A DNA stretch of 39,908 nucleotides. It comes from Meiothermus sp. GTDB taxonomy: Bacteria; Deinococcota; Deinococci; Deinococcales; Thermaceae. This document shows positions 8,561-16,280 of this stretch, in pieces (position 1 is the first letter of the stretch; every line of letters starts with the position of its first letter). Below the pieces are notes generated by a model. It had not been told where the DNA came from. It did not search any database and worked only from the letters and a program-made list of their open reading frames with translations. Position numbers and translations under genes: made by a program. The stretch lies in the NCBI RefSeq assembly GCF_025056915.1, contig NZ_JANWVH010000017.1, forward strand, positions 1 to 39,908. Reading direction: 5' to 3'.

Positions 8561-8929
8561 ATGATCACCGATAAAACACCTATCCGCCGCGAGGCCATCC
8601 TGGTCATGGATTCGCGCAATGCTTTGCGTGCCGTCCGAAACCACAGCGTTAACGGATCCTGGAGCAGGCTGTACAAGGTGGATAAACACTACCTTGACCT
8701 GAGCCTCAAGGTCGAGGGCACGGAACCCCTGCTGATAGGCAAGCTGGTCACACCGACCCAGAGCAGCGGCCAGGCCCGCTTGATGACCTGCGATGGGGGG
8801 GTGTTGCAGGAAGTGGAGTTGAGCGCTTCGGGGATGTTTCGTCTGCCGGTGCCGGCTACGGGGGTTTACCACCTCGAGATGAGTCTTGGTGAGCAGCACT
8901 TTGTGGTGCGCTCGGTGGATGTGTACTGA
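8561..8929 (+). CDS. Small beta-rich protein of a CHAT-type gene cluster, function unknown
   Basis: A 122-residue protein with no signal peptide or membrane segment. AAGGAG 8 nt before the ATG gives a strong start. The N-terminal half contains MDSRNALRAVRNHSVNGSW. The C-terminal half alternates short strands: LLIGKLVTP, QARLMTCDG, VLQEVELSASGMFRLPVPATGVYHLEMSL, then VVRSVDV. The G-x-F-x-L-P-(x)n-G-x-Y-x-L pattern is what one sees in carboxypeptidase-regulatory or transthyretin-like beta-sandwich domains. From memory, similar small proteins occur between ECF sigma factor genes and CHAT genes in other phyla; this was not checked. It is first in the cluster with the GGDEF and CHAT genes, so a shared role is likely but unproven. 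Confidence 0.75.
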   Translation: MITDKTPIRREAILVMDSRNALRAVRNHSVNGSWSRLYKVDKHYLDLSLKVEGTEPLLIGKLVTPTQSSGQARLMTCDGGVLQEVELSASGMFRLPVPATGVYHLEMSLGEQHFVVRSVDVY

Positions 8930-8977
8930 TGCAGGTTCTCGGGGATAGGTAGCGCATTGGGCCTGGAGAGTTTGGCT

Positions 8978-11005
8978 ATGTCCCAGGATCGCCCTCCCCG
9001 TCGTTTGCGTCTGGCTCGAGTGCCGCTGGAGGCCAAGGCGGGCCAGGCCCCAGGGCCGCAGGCAGTCTCGACCCAACTGATAGACCGTTTGCTTGCCGGA
9101 GGCGCTGCCCAGGCCTTCGAGCTGGGATTGGAGGAATTGCTGCGCGAACTGCCCGGGGTTGAACAGGCTTTTTTATGGGTACGGGACGCTCAGAACCGCT
9201 TTAGCATGCAGGCTTTTCGAGGGGTGCCCCAAGCCGCCCTCGAGGGCCTGGAGGCGGTCACGGAATCCTCCCTCAAGATGGCCTATCGGGGTTCATCCGA
9301 AGACTGGCTGGGTGGGCGGGCCCACCTCGACAGCGAGGAGCATGTGCTGCAACGGGTGCTGAGCACACGCGCCACCAGACAGGAACTCTCGAGCCCGGAG
9401 CCAGCCCACAACCTGACCCTGCCGCTGGTGGCCAATCGGCAGGTGTGGGCCGTTCTGCACCTGTACGGGCCTGCCCGAAGCCTGGGCCCGGCGGAGGTGG
9501 ACTGGGTTGCCCAGTTTATGGCCGGTGTGGCGCCCATCCTGCGCGAAGTGTACCTGCGCGAGGCAGCCGAGCGCCGGTCGTTGTGGCTGTCGGCCATTAA
9601 CGCCTTGTTGCGGGTTCCGCACGAGCAGCCCCTCGAGCTAGCGTTACAGGATGCCCTCGAGGAAGCCACCCGCCTCTCGGGGGCCGAAGGCGCCCGCCTG
9701 ATCGCCTTCGAAGGGCACGCCATTCGCACCATTGCCCAGGCGGGCTGGGGCTCGGGGCTGCCTGTAGAAGCAGCGATTACCCGCCAGCTAGGGGAGCGCC
9801 TGCGCGGTGGACAACAGGTGGGCATTCCCCGCTACGACCTGTATCCCGCCCATCGCCCGGAGTTGCTGGAGGCGGGGCTACGGAGCCTGTTCATCCTGCC
9901 CATCCTGCGGCAGAGCAGCGAGACCAGTGCCTTGCTGCTCTTCAGTACCCAGCAACACTGGCTGCCCGATGCCCAGACCCAGGAACTTCTCGGCGATATG
10001 GTGGCGGCTATTGGGGTGGTGCGGGTCGAGTGGACTTTGCGGCGGGAGCTGGCCTGGGCCGCCTTCACCGATCCCTTGACCGGGCTGGGCAATCGGCGGG
10101 CCTTCGAGCGCGACTTGGAAAAGCTGGCCAGCCGTGACAATGGCCGCGTGGTGGTGCTGGTGCTGCTCGACCTGGATGAATTCAAGGCCATCAACGATAC
10201 CTATGGCCACGTCCATGCCGATCACGTCCTGGTGCGGCTGGGCGGGGTGCTGCGCTCGAGGGCTCGAGCGGGCGACCGGGCGTACCGCCTGGGGGGCGAT
10301 GAATTCGCCCTAATCATCGAAGGCCCCAGCACCCTCAACCCGGCCCGCACGGCGGAGCGCTACCGGGCCTTGTTGGAGGATATTCGTGTATCAGACAGCA
10401 CCTTCTTGAGGGTTAGCCTGGGCTATGCGGTCTATCCGACCGAGGTGCCGGATATCCAAAGCCTGTGGCGCTTGGCCGACGATCAGATGTACAAGGACAA
10501 AGCCCAGCGCAAGAATCGCACCCCGCTGTTGACCCAGGGTCTGGAGAAGTCAGAGTTCATGCTTGAGCTTGAGACCCCTCTGTTCCGGCTGGCCCGTCGT
10601 CTGGCCGAGGCGTTGCAATTGAGGCCGGACGAGCAACGGGTTTTGCAAGCGAGTTGCTACCTGCTTCAAACCGCGCTTGGCGAAATTGGAACCACCCCCG
10701 ATGTGCAGATGCCTGAGATGTTGCTGCGGGAAGCAGCCCGGATGCTGATACTGGCACAGGGTCATTGGGACGGGAGGGATCAACCCCTGGCCCTGTCGGG
10801 CGAGCCCATTCCCAGGGTTGCACGTATACTGCAGGTGGCCCGGCATTTTGTTGAAGCCCTGCAACCGGTGAAAGAGCGGGCTGCCCTGAGCGTCGAGGAA
10901 GCGCTGGATTATGTTGCAAGAGAAGCTCCGAGCCGGTTCGACCCCGAGGTGGTCGAAGCTCTGCGCTCCATTCAGTCTTATCTAGGTGAAGATTTGGCCG
11001 CTTAG
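8978..11005 (+). CDS. GAF-GAF-GGDEF diguanylate cyclase with degenerate HD-GYP tail
   Basis: A 675-residue cytoplasmic protein. Residues about 30-190 and 200-355 look like two GAF-type sensor domains. A GGDEF domain follows from FTDPLTGLGNRRAF, with an intact active site GGDEF (439-443) and an inhibitory-site RAGD (430-433) exactly five residues earlier. It is therefore expected to make cyclic di-GMP from two GTP, with product inhibition. The last 150 residues resemble an HD-GYP phosphodiesterase: GHWDGRDQP (595-603) stands where HHExWDGxGYP is expected, then LSGEPIPRVARILQVA and RFDPEVVEAL. The metal-binding histidines and the GYP motif are missing, so this part is probably inactive. The ATG at 8978 is chosen over the TTG at 8957 because GGAGAG lies 7 nt before it. 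Gaps to the neighbours are 48 and 68 bp. Confidence 0.93.
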   Translation: MSQDRPPRRLRLARVPLEAKAGQAPGPQAVSTQLIDRLLAGGAAQAFELGLEELLRELPGVEQAFLWVRDAQNRFSMQAFRGVPQAALEGLEAVTESSLKMAYRGSSEDWLGGRAHLDSEEHVLQRVLSTRATRQELSSPEPAHNLTLPLVANRQVWAVLHLYGPARSLGPAEVDWVAQFMAGVAPILREVYLREAAERRSLWLSAINALLRVPHEQPLELALQDALEEATRLSGAEGARLIAFEGHAIRTIAQAGWGSGLPVEAAITRQLGERLRGGQQVGIPRYDLYPAHRPELLEAGLRSLFILPILRQSSETSALLLFSTQQHWLPDAQTQELLGDMVAAIGVVRVEWTLRRELAWAAFTDPLTGLGNRRAFERDLEKLASRDNGRVVVLVLLDLDEFKAINDTYGHVHADHVLVRLGGVLRSRARAGDRAYRLGGDEFALIIEGPSTLNPARTAERYRALLEDIRVSDSTFLRVSLGYAVYPTEVPDIQSLWRLADDQMYKDKAQRKNRTPLLTQGLEKSEFMLELETPLFRLARRLAEALQLRPDEQRVLQASCYLLQTALGEIGTTPDVQMPEMLLREAARMLILAQGHWDGRDQPLALSGEPIPRVARILQVARHFVEALQPVKERAALSVEEALDYVAREAPSRFDPEVVEALRSIQSYLGEDLAA

Positions 11006-11073
11006 ACATGGGCGATTTGCCACCTCGATTTTGTTTTTTTACATTTTTTCGCTAGCATTTAGGCGTTAATGCT

Positions 11074-13920
11074 ATGAACACCGCTGACCTGGCCCTATAC
11101 CTGCTGGACGAGCCCGACCCGCTCAAGCGGCTGGCGCGTTTAGAGCAGGCTGCGCCAGCGATAGATTTGATTGAAGTTCTCAAAGCTGAAGTAGACAACC
11201 AAAAGGATGTGGATACTGCCCGGGCCCTGCTGGCTGGGGAGCGCGCGGTCGAGGCCGCAGCCCACGTTCAGGACGCCAGGGCCCGTCCGCTGGCCCTGTG
11301 GGCCTACGCGGTGGGCCTGACCGTGCGCGGCAATTTCGCCGAGGCCATCCCGATGTATGAAGAGGCCCGCAGGGGGCTGCTGGGGCTCGGATACAAAGAA
11401 GATGCAACCCGGGCGGGAATGCGCCAGATTCAGGCGCTGGCCGTTATGGGCGACATGAACGGTGCGCTGGCCCTGGCCGAAGAAACCCGTGAGGCTTTTG
11501 TCCGGCTGGGCCTGTTCCGCGATGCTGCGCTGGTGAGCATCAATATCGGCATCATTCACTACCGCGCAGGCCGGATGCTCGAGGCCGAAGGGGCCATCAA
11601 ATATGCCCTGGAACAACTCTCCAGGGTAGGGGATGTGGTCGGTCAGGGCAAGGCCCACGGCAACCTGGCCCTCATCTACGAGGCCCAGGATCGCTACCGC
11701 GAGGCCGTGGCCCATTACCAGACCGCCCTGGAGATTTTTCGCACCCACAACCTGACCGAAGACTTTATCGGCAACAGCGTGAATCTGGCCCTGCTCTACC
11801 GCAAGGAAGGCCGCCTGAACCAGGCCCTCGACCTTCTGAGCCGGGTACGGGCCATGTACGGCAGGCTCGATGGGAACCCCAACGCTGCGTTTGCGCAGCT
11901 CGAGGAGGCCCGCATCCACCTCGATCTCAACCTGCTGACCGAGGCCCGCAAGCTCTCCCAGGAGCTGGTGGAGGTTTTTGCGGCGCGGGGGATGCAGATG
12001 GAGCAGGCCGAGGCCCTGACCACTTTGGGCAGCGCCCAGGCCAAACAGGGCAAGCTCGAGGAGGCCCGCCACACCCTGGAGCGTGCGCGGGAGGGCTGGC
12101 TCTCGCTGCAAAACGTCATCCAGGCGGCTTTGGTGGATGTTTCGGTGGCCTCCTTGTTTCTGGAGTCGGGGCGCCAGGGCCAGATTGCTGCCCTCGAGCA
12201 GGCGGTGCTGGTTGCGGGGCGGGCCATCGAGGCCCTGGGCGAGGTGCCCTCGGCCAAGGCCCTGGGGCTGAGCGTGATGGCCGAAGCCCTGCTGGACCTG
12301 GGCAACCGTCCCGAGGCCAAGCGCTATCTGGAAGAGGCGGCTTCGCTGGCGGTGGGGTTGGGCATTCCGGACCTCACCATTCGCATCGAGCGCTTGCGCG
12401 GCCAGATAGCCCTGCTCGAGAACCGTACCCAGGCCGCCGAACTGCACTTCAAACGGGCCATCGAGCGCCTCGAAGGGGTGCGGGCCAGCCTCAGCGTGGA
12501 TGAGTTCAAGTCGGCTTACCTGGGCGACAAGCTGGGCGTCTATGGCGACCTGGTCGATCTGTTGCTGGACACCCAGCGCGCCCGGGAAGCTTTTGAATAC
12601 GCCGAACGCGCCAAATCAAGGGCCCTGGTGGATCTGCTGGCCCGGGGGGGCGAAAGCCCGCGCAGGTCGGACGACCCCGAGGTCGAGCGCTTGCAACAGG
12701 AGCTTGCCCAGGCCCGCCAGGAGCTCAACCAGCACTTTCTGGCCATGGAAGCCGAATCGGCAGCAGGTACCCGCGGCAGCAACTGGGAAAAAATGGTGGC
12801 CCTCGAGGAACGGGTCACGCTGCTTATCCGCGAGCTCGAGCGCCTGCAACCCGAAATCGTCATGATCGAACAGGTGCAGGAGCCCCGCCTGCATGAGCTG
12901 CTGCAAATCCTCGAGCCTGGCACCATCCTGCTCGAGTACTTCCACACCCCCCAGGGTCTGATGGCTTTTGTGGTGAAGGGGGAAGAGGTCGAGGTGGTCC
13001 GAGGACTCGGCAGCCTCGAGCAGGTTCAGCAGCACGTCGAACAGCTCGAGTTCTTCCTCAGCCGGGTCGCTCAGGGCGGCATGATGCTGAAAATTTATGG
13101 CGAGGAGGCCCTGAAGCGCTCGGTCAACGACCAGCTCCAGGCCCTCTACCGGGTGCTCATAGAACCTCTGCCGCTTGAACTCTCGGGCCAGTCCCTCATC
13201 ATTGTCCCGCACGGGGTGCTTCATGCGGTGCCCTTCGCGGCCCTGTATGATGGCCAGCAGTACCTGCTCGACCGTGCCGAGATCTCCCTCTCGCCCAGTG
13301 CCGCCGTGTATGCCTTGTGCCGCAAACGCGTTCGGCACCACCCAGGCTCGCTGGTCGCTTTTGGGGTGCCGCTCGAGAACATTCCCCAGGCCATCCAGGA
13401 AGTGGAGCAAATCAGCCAGATTGCCCAGACGCCGCATAAGTTTGTGGGTGAGGCGGCCACCCTGCAAAACTTCTTCGCTATAGCCCCCCAGGCCGAGGTC
13501 TTGCACATTGCCACCCACGGGGCCTTCAGGCCCGACAACCCTATGTTTTCCGGGCTGCGCATGGCGGACGGCTGGCTGGCGGCCCGCGACCTCTACAACC
13601 TGCGCCTGGGGGCTGAGCTGGTCGTACTCTCGGCTTGCGAGACCGGCCTGGCCAAGCATGCCAGCGGTGACGAATTGATGGGCCTGGCACGGGGCTTCCT
13701 GTATGCGGGGACGCCGTGTTTAGTAGGCAGCCTGTGGCCGGTTCGCGACGATGCAACCGCCAAATTTATGACCACCCTCTACACCAACCTGCGGGCCGGA
13801 ATGTCGGTTGCTGCGGCTCTGCGCGAGGCCCAGCTGGCATTGCGCCAGGAGTTCCCCAACCCCTATTTCTGGTCTGCTTTTACCGTGACGGGCGACTCAC
13901 ACCGCACCGTGCAGATATAG
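11074..13920 (+). CDS. TPR-CHAT protein (caspase-like HetF-associated peptidase domain)
   Basis: A 948-residue protein without signal peptide. Residues about 30-480 are tetratricopeptide-type helical repeats, for example GKAHGNLALIYEAQDRYREA and QAEALTTLGSAQAKQGKLEEA. A linker with the family sequence FEYAERAKSRALVDLLARGG is followed by a coiled coil around 540-600. The C-terminal third is a CHAT domain, a clan CD cysteine-peptidase fold. The catalytic pair appears intact: His815 in HIATHGAF and Cys855 in LSACETG, then DELMGLARGFLYAG, GSLWPVRD and PYFWSAFTVTGD. CHAT proteins include the gasdermin-cleaving and Craspase (TPR-CHAT) proteases; substrates here are unknown. The start has only a weak AGGCG, and a poor promoter (TTGTTT 11031, TAGCAT 11053) may add to read-through from the GGDEF gene. 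R2 copy A overlaps the stop codon. Confidence 0.95.
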   Translation: MNTADLALYLLDEPDPLKRLARLEQAAPAIDLIEVLKAEVDNQKDVDTARALLAGERAVEAAAHVQDARARPLALWAYAVGLTVRGNFAEAIPMYEEARRGLLGLGYKEDATRAGMRQIQALAVMGDMNGALALAEETREAFVRLGLFRDAALVSINIGIIHYRAGRMLEAEGAIKYALEQLSRVGDVVGQGKAHGNLALIYEAQDRYREAVAHYQTALEIFRTHNLTEDFIGNSVNLALLYRKEGRLNQALDLLSRVRAMYGRLDGNPNAAFAQLEEARIHLDLNLLTEARKLSQELVEVFAARGMQMEQAEALTTLGSAQAKQGKLEEARHTLERAREGWLSLQNVIQAALVDVSVASLFLESGRQGQIAALEQAVLVAGRAIEALGEVPSAKALGLSVMAEALLDLGNRPEAKRYLEEAASLAVGLGIPDLTIRIERLRGQIALLENRTQAAELHFKRAIERLEGVRASLSVDEFKSAYLGDKLGVYGDLVDLLLDTQRAREAFEYAERAKSRALVDLLARGGESPRRSDDPEVERLQQELAQARQELNQHFLAMEAESAAGTRGSNWEKMVALEERVTLLIRELERLQPEIVMIEQVQEPRLHELLQILEPGTILLEYFHTPQGLMAFVVKGEEVEVVRGLGSLEQVQQHVEQLEFFLSRVAQGGMMLKIYGEEALKRSVNDQLQALYRVLIEPLPLELSGQSLIIVPHGVLHAVPFAALYDGQQYLLDRAEISLSPSAAVYALCRKRVRHHPGSLVAFGVPLENIPQAIQEVEQISQIAQTPHKFVGEAATLQNFFAIAPQAEVLHIATHGAFRPDNPMFSGLRMADGWLAARDLYNLRLGAELVVLSACETGLAKHASGDELMGLARGFLYAGTPCLVGSLWPVRDDATAKFMTTLYTNLRAGMSVAAALREAQLALRQEFPNPYFWSAFTVTGDSHRTVQI

Positions 13921-14066
13921 AGCGCTCTTCGCATATTACGAGCCATGCGAGTTCGAGAAAGCCTGTTTCTGAACAGAACAGTGGCCGCCGGTAAACTCGA
14001 GAACATGCGTCTCGGCCCGTACGCATTGTCGCTTTCGTGGGCGGCCACGTCTGTGATGCGCGCGAT
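13919..14066 (+). repeat. Dispersed repeat R2, copy A, overlapping the CHAT stop codon
   Basis: It starts with the perfect palindrome AGAGCGCTCT (13919-13928), whose first two bases are the AG of the CHAT stop codon TAG. Block 1 runs to about 13986 (GAGCGCTCTTC, GAGCCA, GAACAGAACAGTGG). Block 2 (GGGCGGCCACGTCTGTG to GCGCGATA) lies at 14039-14066. The same two blocks occur at 23478-23581 and, inverted, at 16141-16243. It abuts R1 copy 2 with three bases between. Confidence 0.8.
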
Positions 14067-14069
14067 AAG

Positions 14070-14309
14070 TACACAGTCGTAAAGATACCCATACACGCTC
14101 ACAGAAGCCTGATAGCCCTCAACCCCCTCCCTACCGCGTAGGGAGGGTTGGGGAGGGTTTATGCCAAGGCCCTCAATTCACATGAATACATGGGGGGGCA
14201 GGTCAGCCACCCCACCTGGCCTTCCCTACAAGGTCGGGGGAGAACAGAGCGAGTATTGACTTGATTTGCTCGCCATGCGGGGGGTTTGAACGGGCATTTT
14301 TTTGCGACA
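14070..14309 (+). repeat. Dispersed repeat R1, copy 2
   Basis: About 240 bp, aligning along almost its full length with copy 1 at 7852-8098. The stem CCCTCCCTAC (14125-14134) with GTAGGGAGGG (14138-14147) is perfect and has a 3-nt loop. The two differences from copy 1 in this stem keep base pairing in plus-strand RNA through U-G pairs. The left part, TACACAGTCGTAAAGATACCC, is shared with copy 3. There is no gene. Confidence 0.85.
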
Positions 14310-14314
14310 CCATA

Positions 14315-14752
14315 CTAAGGCATGGCCCACTGAACCACGATACTCTTCTGCTGATTGCAGTTGTTGTTGGTACAGGCTTTACCGTAGATGTAGAAAAAAG
14401 GCTTTTTCTCCTGCGGGTCAATGCCGCCATCCGTGATGGTAAACTGGGCCGTTTGAACGTTGCTGCTGCCGCGCACCACATCCTGTTCCCTGGGTGAACC
14501 CAGAACCCGGAGGGTGTTGGGCTGGAACTCCAGTCGAACCCGCGTAATTTCGCTCGAGTTGAACTTCACCTGCACCGTCAGCGTAGCGCTGCCGCCCCGG
14601 TTGAGCGTGAAGGGGTCGTTGCTCAGTTCAAAGGTATTGGTTGGCGGTGGGGTGGGGGGTGGAGACGAGCCGGGTGGCCGCAGGACGCCCTGACCACCAC
14701 AGGCTGCCAGGAGCAGAGGAAGCAGCAACATGGCCCAATAGCCAAAGCCCAT
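14315..14752 (-). CDS. Small lipoprotein, function unknown
   Basis: A 145-residue protein with a lipoprotein signal: a hydrophobic stretch MLLLPLLL followed by the lipobox LLAAC-GG, so Cys18 would be lipidated after cleavage by signal peptidase II. A proline-rich linker (PPGSSPPPTPPPT) leads to a beta-rich domain of about 100 residues with two cysteines near the end (GKACTNNNCNQQ), possibly a disulfide. The fold resembles an immunoglobulin-like domain, but I cannot assign a family. There is no clear ribosome binding site; the ATG at 14752 is kept because the internal ATG at 14731 leaves too short a signal peptide. It points towards R1 copy 2 and is divergent from the next gene. Confidence 0.8.
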   Translation of the reverse strand: MGFGYWAMLLLPLLLAACGGQGVLRPPGSSPPPTPPPTNTFELSNDPFTLNRGGSATLTVQVKFNSSEITRVRLEFQPNTLRVLGSPREQDVVRGSSNVQTAQFTITDGGIDPQEKKPFFYIYGKACTNNNCNQQKSIVVQWAMP

Positions 14753-14863
14753 ACCGAGTAGTTTAGGGAGCCAGGCTTCTGGAAAATCTTAGGGCAGGCT
14801 AATCAAACCTTTATGTAACTTTTGGGCTCCGATGGTTGCGCCGCTTTCAGGGGAAATCTCAAA

Positions 14864-14869
14864 TACAAT
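14864..14869 (+). promoter_or_regulatory. -10 box TACAAT 8 nt before the start codon (leaderless)
   Basis: TACAAT at 14864-14869 lies 8 nt before the ATG at 14878, and there is no ribosome binding site. This is the arrangement of leaderless transcripts common in Deinococcus-Thermus bacteria. No good -35 box is visible. Confidence 0.5.
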
Positions 14870-14877
14870 GTGAAAAT

Positions 14878-15351
14878 ATGAGTAAACAAATCGCGGTATT
14901 GCTGCTGCTGGGCTGGGGCCTGGTGGCCTGTGCCCAAAGCTCCAAGCCGTTTGCCGGGGCCAGCCTGGTGTTTCAGTGGGTGGAGGGCACCCCCCTCACC
15001 AGCCTGATGCTCCAGGCGGGCAGCTACAACTTTGGCGGAGGCTATGGGGCCAGGGCCAATGTGGGGATTGGGGTGAGCCCCAACTTTTTGGAACTCGGGG
15101 CCGACTTTTTGCTGCCGTTTGGGGCGGGTCGGCTGCTGCCCTACGGGGGATTTGGGGGTAACTGGGTGGGCCTGGGCGCCCTGAACTTTTTTGGCATTCG
15201 GGGTCTGGCCGGCATCAACTACAGCACCGCCAGCGACGCGGGTTTGTTTGCCGAAGCGGTTCCGACCCTCTATCTGGCCAGCGATGCCACCGGCATTTAC
15301 GGAACGGCGTTCGGAATCCAGATTCGCTTCGGGGTCAACTACCTTTTTTGA
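14878..15351 (+). CDS. Small exported protein, possible outer-membrane beta-barrel
   Basis: 157 residues from the ATG at 14878. The N-terminus MSKQIAVLLLLGWGLVACAQ is a signal peptide; the VAC-A context could be a lipobox, but cleavage at ACA-Q by signal peptidase I fits as well. The mature part alternates glycine-rich amphipathic strands (NFGGGYGARANVGIGV, LELGADFLLPFGAG, LLPYGGFGGNWVGLG) and ends in a strand with terminal Phe (IRFGVNYLF), as in outer-membrane barrel proteins. About eight strands would fit. No family can be named. A frame extending to 14836 exists but gives a poor signal peptide. Confidence 0.75.
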   Translation: MSKQIAVLLLLGWGLVACAQSSKPFAGASLVFQWVEGTPLTSLMLQAGSYNFGGGYGARANVGIGVSPNFLELGADFLLPFGAGRLLPYGGFGGNWVGLGALNFFGIRGLAGINYSTASDAGLFAEAVPTLYLASDATGIYGTAFGIQIRFGVNYLF

Positions 15352-15419
15352 GACGGCCCTGGATTTCTGTTGCGGGAGCTACACCAGGGTAGGAAAAAAG
15401 GGTCGTAGGCTGTAGCGAA

Positions 15420-15950
15420 ATGGACACCCGTCAGGCGCTTTTGCAAAAGGCCCGCAAAGCGTTTGCAGAGCGCGGGTATGCTGCAACCAGCCTGGAAGAC
15501 CTGGCCCGAACCCTGGGTTTGAGCAAAGCGGCGGTGTACCACCACTTCGCCTCCAAGCGGGCTTTGCTGGAGGCTTTGCTTGAGGAGGGTTTCCAGGAAA
15601 CCCAACGGGCGCTTTCGCGACCCGGTACCCTGCGCGAACGCCTGATGGCCATGGCCCTGGCCTACCGGGGGCAGGTAGAACCGCTGACCGCCCTCATGAC
15701 CGCCCACTCCAGCCGCCGGGGCGGCGATCAGGAGGCGGTACAGCTGGCTCGAGAAGCGATGCGGCGGGGCATTGAGCAACTCGCCAGGGTTCTGGACGAA
15801 GCGGCGCCCGGACACGGGAGGGCGCTGGCGGTGGTGTTTGCCTCCATTGTGCATGGGGCCTACATGACCGCCCAGCACATGCCCGGCTTCTCGGCGGAAG
15901 GGCTTGTGCAGGAGGGGGTCGAGCTGTTTGTGCGGGGGTTGCCAGGGTAA
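15420..15950 (+). CDS. TetR/AcrR-family transcriptional regulator
   Basis: 176 residues. The N-terminal helix-turn-helix is clear: ALLQKARKAFAERGYAATSLEDLARTLGLSKAAVYHHFASKRALLEALLEEG contains the TetR consensus T-(S/T)-hhDhA...G-h-(S/T)-x-(G/A)-x-hYYHF-x-(S/N)-K. The C-terminal ligand domain is helical and unrecognisable from sequence, ending in FASIVHGAYMTAQHMPGF. There is no obvious ribosome binding site. TetR proteins usually repress a neighbouring gene, but no transporter or enzyme is adjacent and no clear palindrome lies in the upstream 68 bp, so targets are unknown. Confidence 0.93.
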   Translation: MDTRQALLQKARKAFAERGYAATSLEDLARTLGLSKAAVYHHFASKRALLEALLEEGFQETQRALSRPGTLRERLMAMALAYRGQVEPLTALMTAHSSRRGGDQEAVQLAREAMRRGIEQLARVLDEAAPGHGRALAVVFASIVHGAYMTAQHMPGFSAEGLVQEGVELFVRGLPG

Positions 15951-16140
15951 GGCTATTGGGGCGCCTGTGGTTCGGGCTGCCGGATGGGCCGACCTCCAGA
16001 CATTGGCTCCCGACCTGCTTTTCCCTCGCGGAGCGTGTGGTCATACCGGTAGCGATGCTGGAGAGAGCGGGGGTGGGCCGGGTGAGGGGACTTGACCTGG
16101 ATTTGGCGGCCTGCGAACCGCGCCTGGGCCTTTGCCCGCG

Positions 16141-16243
16141 GGTCGCGCGCTTCACAGGCGAGGCTGCCCATCCAGGCCCACTGCTCTGTTCAGGACAAAG
16201 TTTTCGCGGACTCGAGTGGCTCACAATATGCGAAGAGCGCTCC
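16141..16243 (-). repeat. Dispersed repeat R2, copy C (inverted)
   Basis: Read on the minus strand from 16243, it begins GAGCGCTCTTCGCATATT, identical to copy A for 18 bases. It then has GAGCCA and CTGAACAGAGCAGTGG, and block 2 (GGGCAGCC...TGTGAAGCGCGCGA) at 16169-16141. It fills part of the gene-free stretch 15951-16280 upstream of the response regulator; I see nothing else recognisable in the remainder. Unlike copies A and B it does not touch a stop codon. Confidence 0.75.
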
Positions 16244-16280
16244 AGGCTCCTTTCCAGCCGGAGTCTGCCAGAATAGGCCC

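Noticed and set aside
8399-9076. A minus-strand frame of 225 codons across the start of the small-protein and GGDEF genes
   Set aside because: It runs antisense to two supported genes with good ribosome binding sites, has low-complexity composition and no family resemblance.
11006-11073. A terminator between the GGDEF and CHAT genes (T-run at 11034-11040)
   Set aside because: Only a 3-bp stem (GGC/GCC) precedes the T-run, too weak for an intrinsic terminator.
13919-14309. An insertion sequence remnant between the CHAT and lipoprotein genes
   Set aside because: There is no transposase-like frame and no matching terminal inverted repeats; the DNA is accounted for by the R2 and R1 repeats.
16092-16280. 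An N-terminal extension of the response regulator
   Set aside because: The 63 extra codons run through R2 copy C and encode no receiver-domain sequence; homology starts at 16281.
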